Below, piece after piece: positions 1-8,706 of a stretch of DNA of 64,000 nt (positions within the stretch are counted from its first letter, which is position 1; every line of letters begins with the position of its first letter). Both the position numbers and the translations under genes were made by a program. Source of the stretch: Chloroflexota bacterium (GTDB lineage: Bacteria > Chloroflexota > Limnocylindria > Limnocylindrales > CSP1-4). Location of the stretch: NCBI GenBank assembly GCA_021786265.1, contig JAJYNP010000314.1, positions 11,864 to 75,863 on the forward strand. Direction: 5' to 3'. The notes beneath the pieces were generated by a model. It had not been told where the DNA came from, did not search any database, and was given only the letters and a program-made list of their open reading frames with translations.

Positions 1-111
1 GGCTACGCGGTCGCGGGGCCGCTGCTGATCTGGGTCTTCCACCACGACAACATCGCCCGCCTGCTCGCCGGGACGGAACGGCGGTTCGGCCGGTCACCCA
101 GCGCCCGCTGA
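1..111 (+). CDS. plsY: Glycerol-3-phosphate acyltransferase PlsY, C-terminal end (partial)
   Basis: Only the last 36 codons are inside the window; the frame is open to base 1 and ends at TGA 109-111. The peptide has a membrane-like stretch (AVAGPLLIWVF) followed by HHDNIARLLAGTERRFG, which resembles the conserved cytosolic C-terminal segment of PlsY, the integral membrane enzyme that acylates glycerol-3-phosphate from acyl-phosphate in phospholipid synthesis. The call rests on this short motif; the catalytic N-terminal loops are outside the window. Confidence 0.72.
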   Translation, partial: GYAVAGPLLIWVFHHDNIARLLAGTERRFGRSPSAR

Positions 112-185
112 CGGCAGAAGGAACTGAGGGCCGTCGCCGCGGACCGCCGCCGCGGACCGCCGCCCACGCGGGGTCGCGGACAGAG

Positions 186-191
186 CACAAT
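186..191 (+). promoter_or_regulatory. -10 element of ptsI, probable leaderless start
   Basis: CACAAT lies 6 nt before the ptsI ATG, so the expected transcription start coincides with the start codon. There is no Shine-Dalgarno between them and no clear -35 box. The same geometry recurs at many genes in this window. Confidence 0.5.
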
Positions 192-197
192 CCGTCC

Positions 198-1925
198 ATG
201 CGCACGTTGTCCGGAACGCCGGCCTCGGGCGGTGTCGCCAGGGGTCCCTGGATCCGTATCGAGCCAGCTCGTGAGCCGGCGGACCGTCCGATCGCGGCCG
301 CCGAGGTCGATGCCGAGCGCGTCAGGCTTGCCTCGGCCGCCGAGGCCGCCGCGGCCGAGCTCGACGCGCTGGCCGATCGTGTAACCGCCGACGGACATCC
401 CGACGAGGGGGCCATCTTCGGCGCCCAGGCGCAGATGGCGCTCGACCCGGCCCTCTCGTCCCTGGCGGAGCAGGCCATCGAAGAGCGCCACGTCGATGCC
501 GTGGGCGCCATCCTCGGCGCGGGCCGTGACCTGGCCGACCAGCTCCGCGGTCTCGGGGACGAGCTCCTCTCGGCCCGTGCGGCCGATGTCGGCGACGTCG
601 CGATGAGGATCGCCCGGCGCGCCGCCGGCATCCCCGACGCCGCGCCGCCGCACCTGGACGTGCCGGGCATCGTCGTGGCCGAGGACCTGCCCCCGTCGGT
701 GACCGCGACGCTCCCCCGCGACCGGCTCCTCGGGTTCGCGCTCGAGTCCGGATCCGCAACGGCCCACGCCGCCATCCTGGCCCGCGCGTACGGCATCCCG
801 GCCGTCGTGGGCGTGCACGGGCTCCTCGCGGCGCTGGGCCCCGGCGAGATGGCGATCGACGGCGGCACCGGCGAGGTCTTCCTTGACCCCGATTCCGCCA
901 CCGCCAGCGAGCTGGAGGTGCGAGCCGAGCGATCCCGCCGCGCGGACGCGGAGGCGCGGAACGAGGCGTCGCTGCCGGCGGTGACCCGTGACGGTGTCGA
1001 GATCACCCTGCTCGCGAACATCGGAACCACCGCGGAGGCGCCCCGGGCCGTGGAACTGGGTGCGCGCGGCGTCGGGCTCTTCCGCACCGAGTTCCTGTTC
1101 CTCGAGCGCCCCACGGAACCATCGGAGGACGAGCAGGTCGCCGCCTACCGTGCGGCCGCCGAGGCGTTCGCCCCGCACCCGGTCACCATCCGGCTGCTCG
1201 ACGTGGGCGGCGACAAGCCGATCCCGTACCTGCCGATGGCGCCGGAAGCCAATCCATTCCTGGGCGTTCGCGCCCTGCGCCTCGCCGCAACCCGACCCGG
1301 CATCTTCCTGGCGCAGCTGCGCGCGGCGATGCGTGCCGCGGTGGCGGGGCCGATCAAGGTCATGGCGCCGATGGTCGCGGACGCGGGCGACGCCGCGACG
1401 CTCCTGTCGCTCGCCGGGCAGGCGCGCGAGGAACTGGAGGCCAGGGGCGAGCGGTACGCGCCCATCGACCTCGGGGTGATGCTCGAGATCCCGGGGGCGA
1501 TCCTCGTCGGCGACAGCTATTTCCCCAGGCTCGCCTTCGCGAGTCTCGGCACCAACGACCTCCTCCAGTACACGCTCGCCGTGGATCGGGGCAACCCGGG
1601 TCTTGGCCGCTACCAGGATTCGCTCCACCCCGCGTTGCTCCGCCTGGTCCGCGAAGCGGTCGAGCGAGCCGAACGCGCTGGGATCGAGCTGTCGGTGTGC
1701 GGGGAGATGGCCGGCGACCCGGTCGCGGCGCTCGCCCTGGTCGGCGTCGGGATCCGCAAGCTCAGCATGGCCGCGAGCAGCCTGGCTCCGGTCCGGCGTG
1801 CGATCCGGGCCACAGAAGAGGCAGAACTGCGTGCGGCGGCGCTCGCCGCGCTCGACGATGCGTCGGCCGCGGCGGTGCGTGCGCGGTTCTCGGCGCTGTT
1901 GGGGGGTAGACTTGCCCCGTCATGA
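198..1925 (+). CDS. ptsI: Phosphoenolpyruvate-protein phosphotransferase (PTS enzyme I)
   Basis: 575 residues, the normal enzyme I length. Enzyme I autophosphorylates from PEP and passes the phosphate to HPr in the cytoplasm. Order seen: N-terminal PEP-utiliser/HPr-binding region, phospho-histidine motif SATAHAAILAR with His190 (family: G-G-x-T-S-H), swivel GIPAVVG, then the TIM-barrel PEP-binding domain (GLFRTEFLFLERP, MLEIPGAI, GTNDLLQYTLAVDR) and the catalytic cysteine SVCGEMAGD (Cys501). The consensus GGRTSH is changed to SGSATAH around the active histidine. No HPr or enzyme II gene is nearby, so the role could be sugar uptake or regulatory (nitrogen-type) PTS; this cannot be decided here. 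The stop overlaps apt by ATGA. Confidence 0.95.
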   Translation: MRTLSGTPASGGVARGPWIRIEPAREPADRPIAAAEVDAERVRLASAAEAAAAELDALADRVTADGHPDEGAIFGAQAQMALDPALSSLAEQAIEERHVDAVGAILGAGRDLADQLRGLGDELLSARAADVGDVAMRIARRAAGIPDAAPPHLDVPGIVVAEDLPPSVTATLPRDRLLGFALESGSATAHAAILARAYGIPAVVGVHGLLAALGPGEMAIDGGTGEVFLDPDSATASELEVRAERSRRADAEARNEASLPAVTRDGVEITLLANIGTTAEAPRAVELGARGVGLFRTEFLFLERPTEPSEDEQVAAYRAAAEAFAPHPVTIRLLDVGGDKPIPYLPMAPEANPFLGVRALRLAATRPGIFLAQLRAAMRAAVAGPIKVMAPMVADAGDAATLLSLAGQAREELEARGERYAPIDLGVMLEIPGAILVGDSYFPRLAFASLGTNDLLQYTLAVDRGNPGLGRYQDSLHPALLRLVREAVERAERAGIELSVCGEMAGDPVAALALVGVGIRKLSMAASSLAPVRRAIRATEEAELRAAALAALDDASAAAVRARFSALLGGRLAPS

Positions 1926-2476
1926 CGACCCGCGAGGTGAGGGAGCAAGGATCTGTGTCCGCCGATGACCTGCGCGCCAGGATCCGCGAGGTCCCCGACT
2001 TCCCCAAGCCCGGCATCCTCTTCTACGACATCACCACCCTCCTCAAGGACCGGGACGCCTTCAGGAACGCGGTCGACCTGCTGGTCGCGCCGTACCGCGA
2101 CCAGCGCATCGACGTGGTGGTCGGGATGGAGTCGCGGGGTTTCATCTTCAGCGCGCCGATGGCCTACACCCTCGGCGTGGGGTTCGTGCCGGTCCGCAAG
2201 CTCGGCAAGCTGCCGGCCGATACTGTCAGCGTGGAGTACGCGCTGGAGTACGGCACCAACACGCTCGAGATCCACCGGGACGCAATCGCGCCGGGGCAGC
2301 GCGTGCTGATCGTCGACGACCTGCTCGCCACGGGTGGAACCGTGAGCGGGACGATCGACCTGGTCCGCCGGCTGGGCGGTGAGGTCGTCTCGCTCGCGTT
2401 CCTGGTCGAGCTGCGGTTCCTCAAGGGCCGCGAACGCCTGCGCGGGTACGACGTCCACAGCATCATCGAGTACTGA
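1922..2476 (+). CDS. apt: Adenine phosphoribosyltransferase
   Basis: 184 residues. Apt converts adenine and PRPP to AMP in purine salvage. The PRPP-binding signature VLIVDDLLATGGT is intact, as are the N-terminal DFPKPGILFYDITTLL segment and the MESRGFIF adenine-site motif. The ATG overlaps the ptsI stop (ATGA). An in-frame GTG at 1955 preceded by GAGGGAGCAAGG is an alternative start that would give the more usual N-terminus. A TAGACT hexamer at 1907-1912 inside ptsI could be an internal leaderless promoter. The enzyme recycles adenine, a by-product of methylthioadenosine breakdown, which is interesting next to the MtnA-like and ahcY/metK genes. Confidence 0.95.
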   Translation: MTTREVREQGSVSADDLRARIREVPDFPKPGILFYDITTLLKDRDAFRNAVDLLVAPYRDQRIDVVVGMESRGFIFSAPMAYTLGVGFVPVRKLGKLPADTVSVEYALEYGTNTLEIHRDAIAPGQRVLIVDDLLATGGTVSGTIDLVRRLGGEVVSLAFLVELRFLKGRERLRGYDVHSIIEY

Positions 2477-2492
2477 CGGCGAGGCGCCGGCG

Positions 2493-4004
2493 GTGAGCGA
2501 TCGGACGCCGGGTGACGCCCCGGACGACCGCGAGCCCGATCGGCCGGAGGCCCCGCCTTCCGGGCAACCGGCCCCGCCCGTCGACCTCGGGCGGCGCAAC
2601 TTCTTCCGCGCGTTCAGCCGCGAGGCGATCCAGACGGCGGCCCAGCTCGTGGGCGCCGCGACCGCCCTGCAGCGCAGCTCGCTGGCGGCCACCAGCCAGC
2701 TCCTCGGCGGCGGCACGGAGCCGTCCGCCGACCCGCTGGCCCAGCTGCTCGGCCTCGAGGATCCCGCGCCCCCGCCGCCCGGGGTGCAGTTCCGCAGCCC
2801 CTACCGCTACCTGGAGGGCGCTCTCACGATCATCGACCAGCGGCGGCTCCCCGACGAGCTGGTCGAGGTGACGTGCCGGACCGGCGCGGAGGTCGCCGCG
2901 TGCATCCGCGATCGGCTGGTCCGCGGAGGGCCCGTGCTCGGGCAGGTCGCCGCGTACGGCCTGCTCGTCACGGCCGAGCGCACCCGGGCGTCGAGCGAGT
3001 TCATCCGCGCGGCGACCCTGCACGGCACGATCAACGCGCTGCGCTCGTCGCGGCCGGCCTCACGCACGATGGAGGCGGCCCTGGACCGCATGCTCGCCGC
3101 CTGGCAGGCGGTGGGCGAGCACGCGGCCGGCGACCTGGTCGCCAACGTGCTCCGGTCGGAAGCGGAGGCGATCGCGGACGAGGCGATGCTCGACATGGCC
3201 GCCCTCGGACGGTCGGGCGCGGCCGTCCTGCCGACCCCGTTCGAGCGTCACCTCGAGCTACTGGTGCACGGGCCGGTCGGCGCGCTGGCCGGAGGTGCGC
3301 TCGGCACGGCGGTCGCGGTCGTCCTCGAGGTCCAGGTCCAGCAGCGCCCGGTGCACGTGTGGGTCCCCGAGGGGCGACCCACCTTCCAGGGCGCCCGCAT
3401 CACGGCGTTCGAACTGGGCCGGCTGGACATCCACCACACGGTGATCGCGGACCTGGCGGCCGCCGGGCTCATCGCCCGCGGGAGCGTGGACGCGGTCCTG
3501 GTCGGCGCGGAGCGGATCGCGCGCAACGGCGACGTGTCGGCCACGGTCGGGACCTACCCGATCGCGGCGGTGGCGGCGCGGCACAGCATCCCGGTCTACG
3601 TCTGTGCGCCGACCTCGACGATCGATCTGCGCGTCGGCGACGGGTGGGGCTTCATGGCAGAGGAACGCCCGGACGTCGAGCTGGCCGACGTGAACGGCCG
3701 CCGGGTGCCACCGGCCGAGAGCCAGGTGCACAACCCGGTCCTGGACGTCACGCCGGCGGCGCTCGTCCGCGGGTTCGTCACCGAGATGGGCGTGATCGAA
3801 CCGCCGTTCGAGGAGACGCTGGCGCAGGCCGTGGCGCGGCGGCTGCCGCCCGTGGCGGTCGATCTGGCCAATGAACCGGCCCCGGCCACCGACGAGCCGA
3901 CCCCGGCACCCGGCGGAACCGTCCTGGCGCCCGGCGCCGCCGAGGACGAGGACGGCTGGGGCGGAACCGACCCCACCGACGCCGGCCCGGCGGAGGGGCG
4001 CTGA
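2493..4004 (+). CDS. Divergent MtnA/eIF2B-alpha-like protein lacking the catalytic residues
   Basis: 503 residues from the GTG start. From about residue 90 the chain follows the methylthioribose-1-phosphate isomerase / eIF2B alpha-beta-delta fold: EVTCRTGAEVAACIRD, VWVPEGRPTFQGARITAFEL, NGDVSATVGTYPIAAVAA, APTSTIDL, NPVLDVTPAALVRGFVTE. Two positions expected to be catalytic in MtnA differ: the T-H-C-N-x-G loop reads LVHGPVG (Gly260 where Cys is expected) and VGADRI reads VGAERI (Glu340 for Asp). The N-terminus has a twin-arginine-like RRNFFRAF followed by a weakly hydrophobic Ala-rich stretch, and the C-terminus an acidic Pro/Ala tail. It may be a non-methionine-salvage paralogue, or use another sugar phosphate. 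It sits 16 bp after apt and overlaps the next gene by TGATG. Confidence 0.75.
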   Translation: MSDRTPGDAPDDREPDRPEAPPSGQPAPPVDLGRRNFFRAFSREAIQTAAQLVGAATALQRSSLAATSQLLGGGTEPSADPLAQLLGLEDPAPPPPGVQFRSPYRYLEGALTIIDQRRLPDELVEVTCRTGAEVAACIRDRLVRGGPVLGQVAAYGLLVTAERTRASSEFIRAATLHGTINALRSSRPASRTMEAALDRMLAAWQAVGEHAAGDLVANVLRSEAEAIADEAMLDMAALGRSGAAVLPTPFERHLELLVHGPVGALAGGALGTAVAVVLEVQVQQRPVHVWVPEGRPTFQGARITAFELGRLDIHHTVIADLAAAGLIARGSVDAVLVGAERIARNGDVSATVGTYPIAAVAARHSIPVYVCAPTSTIDLRVGDGWGFMAEERPDVELADVNGRRVPPAESQVHNPVLDVTPAALVRGFVTEMGVIEPPFEETLAQAVARRLPPVAVDLANEPAPATDEPTPAPGGTVLAPGAAEDEDGWGGTDPTDAGPAEGR

Positions 4005-4870
4005 TGGTGTCCCTTGCCCGCCCGCGGGCCCGCACGACCGGCCTGGCCGTGCGCTTCACGACCGACCGTGCGCTCCTTCGCTCGTTCCTGGAGCAGGATC
4101 GCCTCTTCGCCGCGTATGCGCTGTGCGACCTGGACGACCAGGAGTTCTCGAGGACCCGGTGGGGCGTGGCGTACGACGGGCTCACGCCGCGCTCGCTGGT
4201 GCTCGAGTACGCGGGCCTCGCGCCACAGCCACTGTTCGCGATGGGGGAACCCGACGGCGTCGAGGCCGTCCTCCGCAACCTGGTGCGCCCGCGCGTCGCC
4301 TACCTGGCGATGCGCCACGAGATCCTCCCGGCCGCCGAGCGCGTCTACCGCGTGGATCCCGGTCCCGAGATGATCCGCATGGCTGTCGATCGGGTCACCT
4401 TCCGGCCGCACCCGGGCCTGGCGGCGCGGCTCGTGCCCGGCGAGATTGCCGACCTCAACCGCCTGTACGACCTCGGGTTCACCTCGTGGCTCCCGGCCGC
4501 CGCGATCACCGAGGGCGTCTACTACGGGGTCCGGGTGCGCGGCCGCCTGGTCGCCGCCGCGGGCACGCACGTCATCAGCCGCGAAGCGAAGCTCGCGGTC
4601 GTCGGGAACGTCCTGACGCATCGCGAGTTCCGGGGCCGCGGCTTCGCCAGGATCACCACCAGCGCCGTCACCCAGGAGCTGCTGCGCAGCTGCGACGAGG
4701 TGGTGCTGAACGTCCGCGCGGACAACGCCCCCGCGGTCGCGGCGTACCTCGCGCTGGGCTTCCGTGAGCACTGCCGTTTCGCCGAGCGCCTGGTCCACCG
4801 GCGCGGCTCGTCGCTGGATGGCATGATGGCGCCAATACGCCGGCTGTTCCCCGCCCGCAAGGAGCCCTGA
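4004..4870 (+). CDS. GNAT family N-acetyltransferase
   Basis: 288 residues. The C-terminal half has the acetyl-CoA-binding motif A ([20 protein letters not shown]) and motif B ([18 protein letters not shown]). The N-terminal half ([20 protein letters not shown]) resembles the long GNATs with a fused N-terminal regulatory or GNAT-like domain. The substrate is unknown. The ATG overlaps the preceding stop (TGATG), so it is probably translated with the MtnA-like gene. Confidence 0.85.
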   Translation: MVSLARPRARTTGLAVRFTTDRALLRSFLEQDRLFAAYALCDLDDQEFSRTRWGVAYDGLTPRSLVLEYAGLAPQPLFAMGEPDGVEAVLRNLVRPRVAYLAMRHEILPAAERVYRVDPGPEMIRMAVDRVTFRPHPGLAARLVPGEIADLNRLYDLGFTSWLPAAAITEGVYYGVRVRGRLVAAAGTHVISREAKLAVVGNVLTHREFRGRGFARITTSAVTQELLRSCDEVVLNVRADNAPAVAAYLALGFREHCRFAERLVHRRGSSLDGMMAPIRRLFPARKEP

Positions 4871-4903
4871 GCGCTCCCACGCCCGAAGGAGCCCGAGATA
4901 CCG

Positions 4904-6178
4904 ATGCCTGTCACGCAGCTGCCCGCGCACGATGTCGCGGACCTCGCGCTCGCCGCCGAGGGCCGCCGCCGGATCGAGTGGGCCGAACGCGAGATGCCCG
5001 TCCTGCGCCTGATCCGCGAGCGCTTCGAGCGCGAACGACCCCTCGCGGGGGTCCGGATCGCCGCGTGCCTGCACGTCACGACCGAAACGGCGAACCTGAT
5101 GCGCACCCTCGCCGCCGGGGGCGCGCAGGTGTCGCTCGCGGCGTCGAACCCGCTCTCCACCAAGGACGACGTGGCGGCGGCGCTCGTGGTCGAGTACGGG
5201 ATCTCGACCTACGCCCGCCGGGGCGAGGACCGGGACCGGTACTACGCGCACCTCAACGCAGTGGCCGACACGCACCCTGCGATCACCATGGACGATGGGT
5301 GCGACCTGGTGACGCTGCTCCACACGGAGCGCCCGGCCCAGGTCGGCGAGGTCGTGGCCGGAACGGAGGAGACCACCACGGGCGTGATCCGGCTCCGCGC
5401 GATGGCGGCAGACGGCGCGCTGGGTTACCCGGTGGTGGCGGTCAACGAGGCCCGCACGAAGCACCTCTTCGACAACCGGTACGGGACCGGCCAGTCCTCC
5501 GTGGACGGCATCCTCCGCGCGACGAACATCCTGCTCGCCGGCCGCCACGTGGTGGTGGCCGGGTACGGCTGGGTCGGGCGGGGGATCGCCTCGCGGTTCC
5601 GCGGGATGGGGGCCCAGGTCGCGGTCACGGAGATCGACCCGATCCCGGCGATCGAGGCGCTGATGGATGGCTTCCTGGTGATGCCGATGGCCGAGGCGGC
5701 ACCGTGGGGCGAGGTCTTCATCACGGCCACCGGCGATCTCAACGTGATCCGCGAGGAGCACCTCCGCGTGATGCGCGATGGCGCGATCCTGGCCAATGCG
5801 GGGCACTTCGACGCGGAGATCCAGCTTCCGGCCCTCCGGCAGCTTGCCGGCGGGCGCGTCCGCGAGGTGCGCCGCGACGTCGACGAGTACGATCTCGGCG
5901 ATCGGCGGATCCGCCTGGTGGTCGAGGGGCGCCTGGTCAACCTGGGGGCGGCCGAGGGACACCCGGCCGCCGTCATGGATATGAGCTTCGCCAACCAGGC
6001 CCTCGGCGTGGAGTACGTGGTGGCGCACCACGGGGAGCTCGACCGGCAGGTCTACGCCGTGCCAGACGCGATCGACCGCGAGGTCGCCCGCCTGAAGCTG
6101 CGGGCGCTGGGCGTCGGGATCGACGAGCTGACGCCCGAGCAACGGGCGTACCTCTCGTCGTGGAAGAGCGGCACGTAG
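4904..6178 (+). CDS. ahcY: Adenosylhomocysteinase
   Basis: 424 residues, the bacterial/archaeal length without the plant-type insertion. Hydrolyses S-adenosylhomocysteine to adenosine and homocysteine, clearing the product of methyltransferases. Seen: [19 protein letters not shown], the substrate site [11 protein letters not shown] and [10 protein letters not shown], the NAD-binding Rossmann motif [14 protein letters not shown] with the acidic residue of TEID, and the C-terminal [13 protein letters not shown]-like AAGGAG lies 13 nt before ATG. It is followed after 14 bp by metK, so two successive methyl-cycle enzymes are co-transcribed. Confidence 0.97.
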   Translation: MPVTQLPAHDVADLALAAEGRRRIEWAEREMPVLRLIRERFERERPLAGVRIAACLHVTTETANLMRTLAAGGAQVSLAASNPLSTKDDVAAALVVEYGISTYARRGEDRDRYYAHLNAVADTHPAITMDDGCDLVTLLHTERPAQVGEVVAGTEETTTGVIRLRAMAADGALGYPVVAVNEARTKHLFDNRYGTGQSSVDGILRATNILLAGRHVVVAGYGWVGRGIASRFRGMGAQVAVTEIDPIPAIEALMDGFLVMPMAEAAPWGEVFITATGDLNVIREEHLRVMRDGAILANAGHFDAEIQLPALRQLAGGRVREVRRDVDEYDLGDRRIRLVVEGRLVNLGAAEGHPAAVMDMSFANQALGVEYVVAHHGELDRQVYAVPDAIDREVARLKLRALGVGIDELTPEQRAYLSSWKSGT

Positions 6179-6192
6179 GCAGGGCGCGCGAC

Positions 6193-7419
6193 ATGGCAGG
6201 CGTCAGCATCCTCCAGGATTCCGGGTACCTCTTCACCTCCGAGTCGGTCACCGAGGGACACCCCGACAAGCTCTGCGACCAGGTCAGCGACGCGATCCTG
6301 GACGCGATCCTCCACGACGACCCGGACGCGCGCGTCGCCTGCGAGACGGCGACCACCAACGGGGTCGTGTTCGTGCTGGGCGAGATCACGACCACCACCT
6401 ACGTGGAGTTCCAGAACGTCGTCCGCGACACCATCCGACAGATCGGCTACACGGATGCCCGGTACGGCTTCGACTACCGGACCTGCGGGACCATGGTCTC
6501 GGTGCACGAGCAGTCGCCCGACATCAAGCGCGGCGTGGACGACGCGCTCGAGACGCGCGGCGCGGGCGGCGAAGTGCACGACCAGGGGGCCGGCGACCAG
6601 GGCATGATGTTCGGGTTCGCCTGCCGGGAGACGCCCGAGCTGATGCCGCTCCCCATCGCGCTCGCACACCGGCTCGCGAGGCGCCTCGCCGAGGTTCGCA
6701 AGGACGGCACCCTGCCCTACCTGCGCCCGGACGGCAAGACGCAGGTCACGGTCGAGTACGACCGCGGGGTGCCGAAGGCGGTGCGGACCGTGGTGATCGC
6801 CGCGCAGCACGACGAGGAGGTCGCCACGGAGCGCCTCCGTGACGACGTGATGGAGTGCATCGTCTGCGAGATCATCCCGAAGGAGCTGCGCCGCCGCGAC
6901 CCGGTCGTCCACGTGAACCCGACCGGCAGGTTCGTCATCGGTGGGCCGATGGGCGACGCGGGTCTCACCGGGCGCAAGATCATCGTCGACACCTACGGCG
7001 GCATGGCCCGTCACGGCGGCGGCGCGTTCAGCGGCAAGGACCCTTCGAAGGTGGACCGGTCGGCCTCGTACGCCGCTCGGTGGGTGGCGAAGAACGTGGT
7101 CGCGGCCGGTATCGCGGACCGGTTCGAGCTGGCCCTCAGCTACGCCATCGGCGTGGCGCGGCCCGTGTCGGTGGCGATCGAGACGTACGGCACCGGCCGC
7201 ATCCCCGACGAGCGGATCCTCGAGCTCATCGGGAACCACTTCGACCTGAGGCCGGCGGCGATCATCCAGGCCCTCGACCTGCGCCGGCCGATCTACCGGC
7301 AGACCGCCGCGTACGGCCATTTCGGCCGGCCGGACCTCGACCTGCCGTGGGAGCACACCGACCGGGCCGCCGCGCTGGCACACGACGCGGGCCTGCCCGA
7401 CCCCGACACCGAGGCCTGA
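6193..7419 (+). CDS. metK: S-adenosylmethionine synthase
   Basis: 408 residues. Makes SAM from methionine and ATP. The N-terminal signature [20 protein letters not shown], the ATP motif [12 protein letters not shown], and the metal/substrate motif [16 protein letters not shown] are all intact. The ATG at 6193 is chosen because translation from it gives the normal family N-terminus ([19 protein letters not shown]). The 14-bp spacing to ahcY is too short for a SAM riboswitch, and none is visible upstream. Confidence 0.97.
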   Translation: MAGVSILQDSGYLFTSESVTEGHPDKLCDQVSDAILDAILHDDPDARVACETATTNGVVFVLGEITTTTYVEFQNVVRDTIRQIGYTDARYGFDYRTCGTMVSVHEQSPDIKRGVDDALETRGAGGEVHDQGAGDQGMMFGFACRETPELMPLPIALAHRLARRLAEVRKDGTLPYLRPDGKTQVTVEYDRGVPKAVRTVVIAAQHDEEVATERLRDDVMECIVCEIIPKELRRRDPVVHVNPTGRFVIGGPMGDAGLTGRKIIVDTYGGMARHGGGAFSGKDPSKVDRSASYAARWVAKNVVAAGIADRFELALSYAIGVARPVSVAIETYGTGRIPDERILELIGNHFDLRPAAIIQALDLRRPIYRQTAAYGHFGRPDLDLPWEHTDRAAALAHDAGLPDPDTEA

Positions 7420-7491
7420 CCGGGGCGCCGCCGGCCGGGAGAGGGGGCCGGTCCGCGGGCAGGATCGCGACACGCTGAAAGGAAGGGCGAC

Positions 7492-8706
7492 GTGTACGTC
7501 GTGATCCTGGCCGGTGGAGGCGGCACCAGGCTCTGGCCCCTGTCGAGGCAGGACCGCCCGAAGCCGTTCCTGCCGCTCGTCGGGCCCGAGACGCTCTTCC
7601 AGCGCACGGTGGCACGGGTCCGGTCGCTCGTCGGGCCGGAGCGGATCTACGTCGTGGTCGAACGACGCCACGTGCCGCACGTGCTGGCGCAGGCCCCCGA
7701 GTTGTCTCCGGATCACGTCATTGCGGAACCGGCCGGCCGGAACACCGCACCGGCGATCGCGCTGGCCGCGCTGGCCATCGACCGGCCGCTCGGCGAGGTG
7801 ATGATCGTGCTGCCGGCCGACGCGTGGATCGCGGACGACGACGCGTTCCGCGAGGCGCTGGGCGTGGTGGCCGGTGACGGCGGCCTCGCGGAGGGGGCGC
7901 TCGGGATCGAGACGCCCCTCGTGACGCTCGGAGTCCGCCCGGACCGGGCCGAGACCGGGTACGGGTACCTCGTGCCGCGCATCGAGGCGAGTCCCGTGCC
8001 CGCCACTGCCGCCGAGTCCGCCCCCACGCCCGTGCCCGTCCACGTGCTCGAGGCGTTCGTCGAGAAGCCCGACGTGGCCCGTGCGGCAGGGCTGCTGACG
8101 ATGCCGGGGATCGCCTGGAACGCCGGCATGTTCGCCTGGCGGCGCCGAGCGATCCTGGGCGCGCTCGAGCGGTTCGCGCCCGACGTGCTCGACGCCGTGC
8201 GGCTGGCACTCTCCGCGCCCGGTGCGTCGGACGAGGGCGGGCTGCTCGACGGACCTGAGGCCGCCCGCCGGTACGGCGCGGTGCAAGCCGTGTCGATCGA
8301 CTACGCCGTGATGGAACCGGCGGCCGGGGCCGGCATGGTGCTGATGGGCAGGCTCGACGCCGGGTGGAGCGACGTCGGGAGCTGGCGTGCGGTCGCCGAT
8401 CTGCAGCGCGCGGCGCTCGCGGGCGTCGCCCCGGCCGCCGCCGCGGCCGGGGCCGTGGGCGAGCAGCCGGCCGAGCCCGCGGGGGCGGTCACCGGGTCGA
8501 CGTCGGCCGGCACGGCGATGGACGTCGGTTCGCACGACATCCTGGTCCGCGCCTCGGGCGGCCGCCTGGTCGCGACGATCGGCCTCTCGGATACCATCGT
8601 GATCGACACACCGGACGCCGTCCTCGTCTGCGCCGCCGATCGGGTGCAGGACGTCAGGGCCATCGTGGAGCGCCTCAGGGAGGCGGGGGAGACGGAGCAC
8701 CTGTGA
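7492..8706 (+). CDS. manC: Mannose-1-phosphate guanylyltransferase
   Basis: 404 residues from GTG with AAAGGAAGG upstream. Forms GDP-mannose from mannose-1-phosphate and GTP. The nucleotidyltransferase signature VVILAGGGGTRLWPLSR, the RPKPFLPL segment, PAGRNTAPAIALAA, the VLPADAWI metal-site region, TGYGYLVP, FVEKPD and WNAGMFAWR are all present. The length indicates a guanylyltransferase without the fused C-terminal isomerase domain; an isomerase activity is provided by the third gene of this operon. The stop overlaps the next start (GTGA). Confidence 0.92.
   Translation: MYVVILAGGGGTRLWPLSRQDRPKPFLPLVGPETLFQRTVARVRSLVGPERIYVVVERRHVPHVLAQAPELSPDHVIAEPAGRNTAPAIALAALAIDRPLGEVMIVLPADAWIADDDAFREALGVVAGDGGLAEGALGIETPLVTLGVRPDRAETGYGYLVPRIEASPVPATAAESAPTPVPVHVLEAFVEKPDVARAAGLLTMPGIAWNAGMFAWRRRAILGALERFAPDVLDAVRLALSAPGASDEGGLLDGPEAARRYGAVQAVSIDYAVMEPAAGAGMVLMGRLDAGWSDVGSWRAVADLQRAALAGVAPAAAAAGAVGEQPAEPAGAVTGSTSAGTAMDVGSHDILVRASGGRLVATIGLSDTIVIDTPDAVLVCAADRVQDVRAIVERLREAGETEHL

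Noticed and set aside
6179..6192. SAM or SAH riboswitch before metK/ahcY
   Set aside because: The gaps (14 bp before metK, 33 bp before ahcY) are too short for either aptamer and carry no matching motif.
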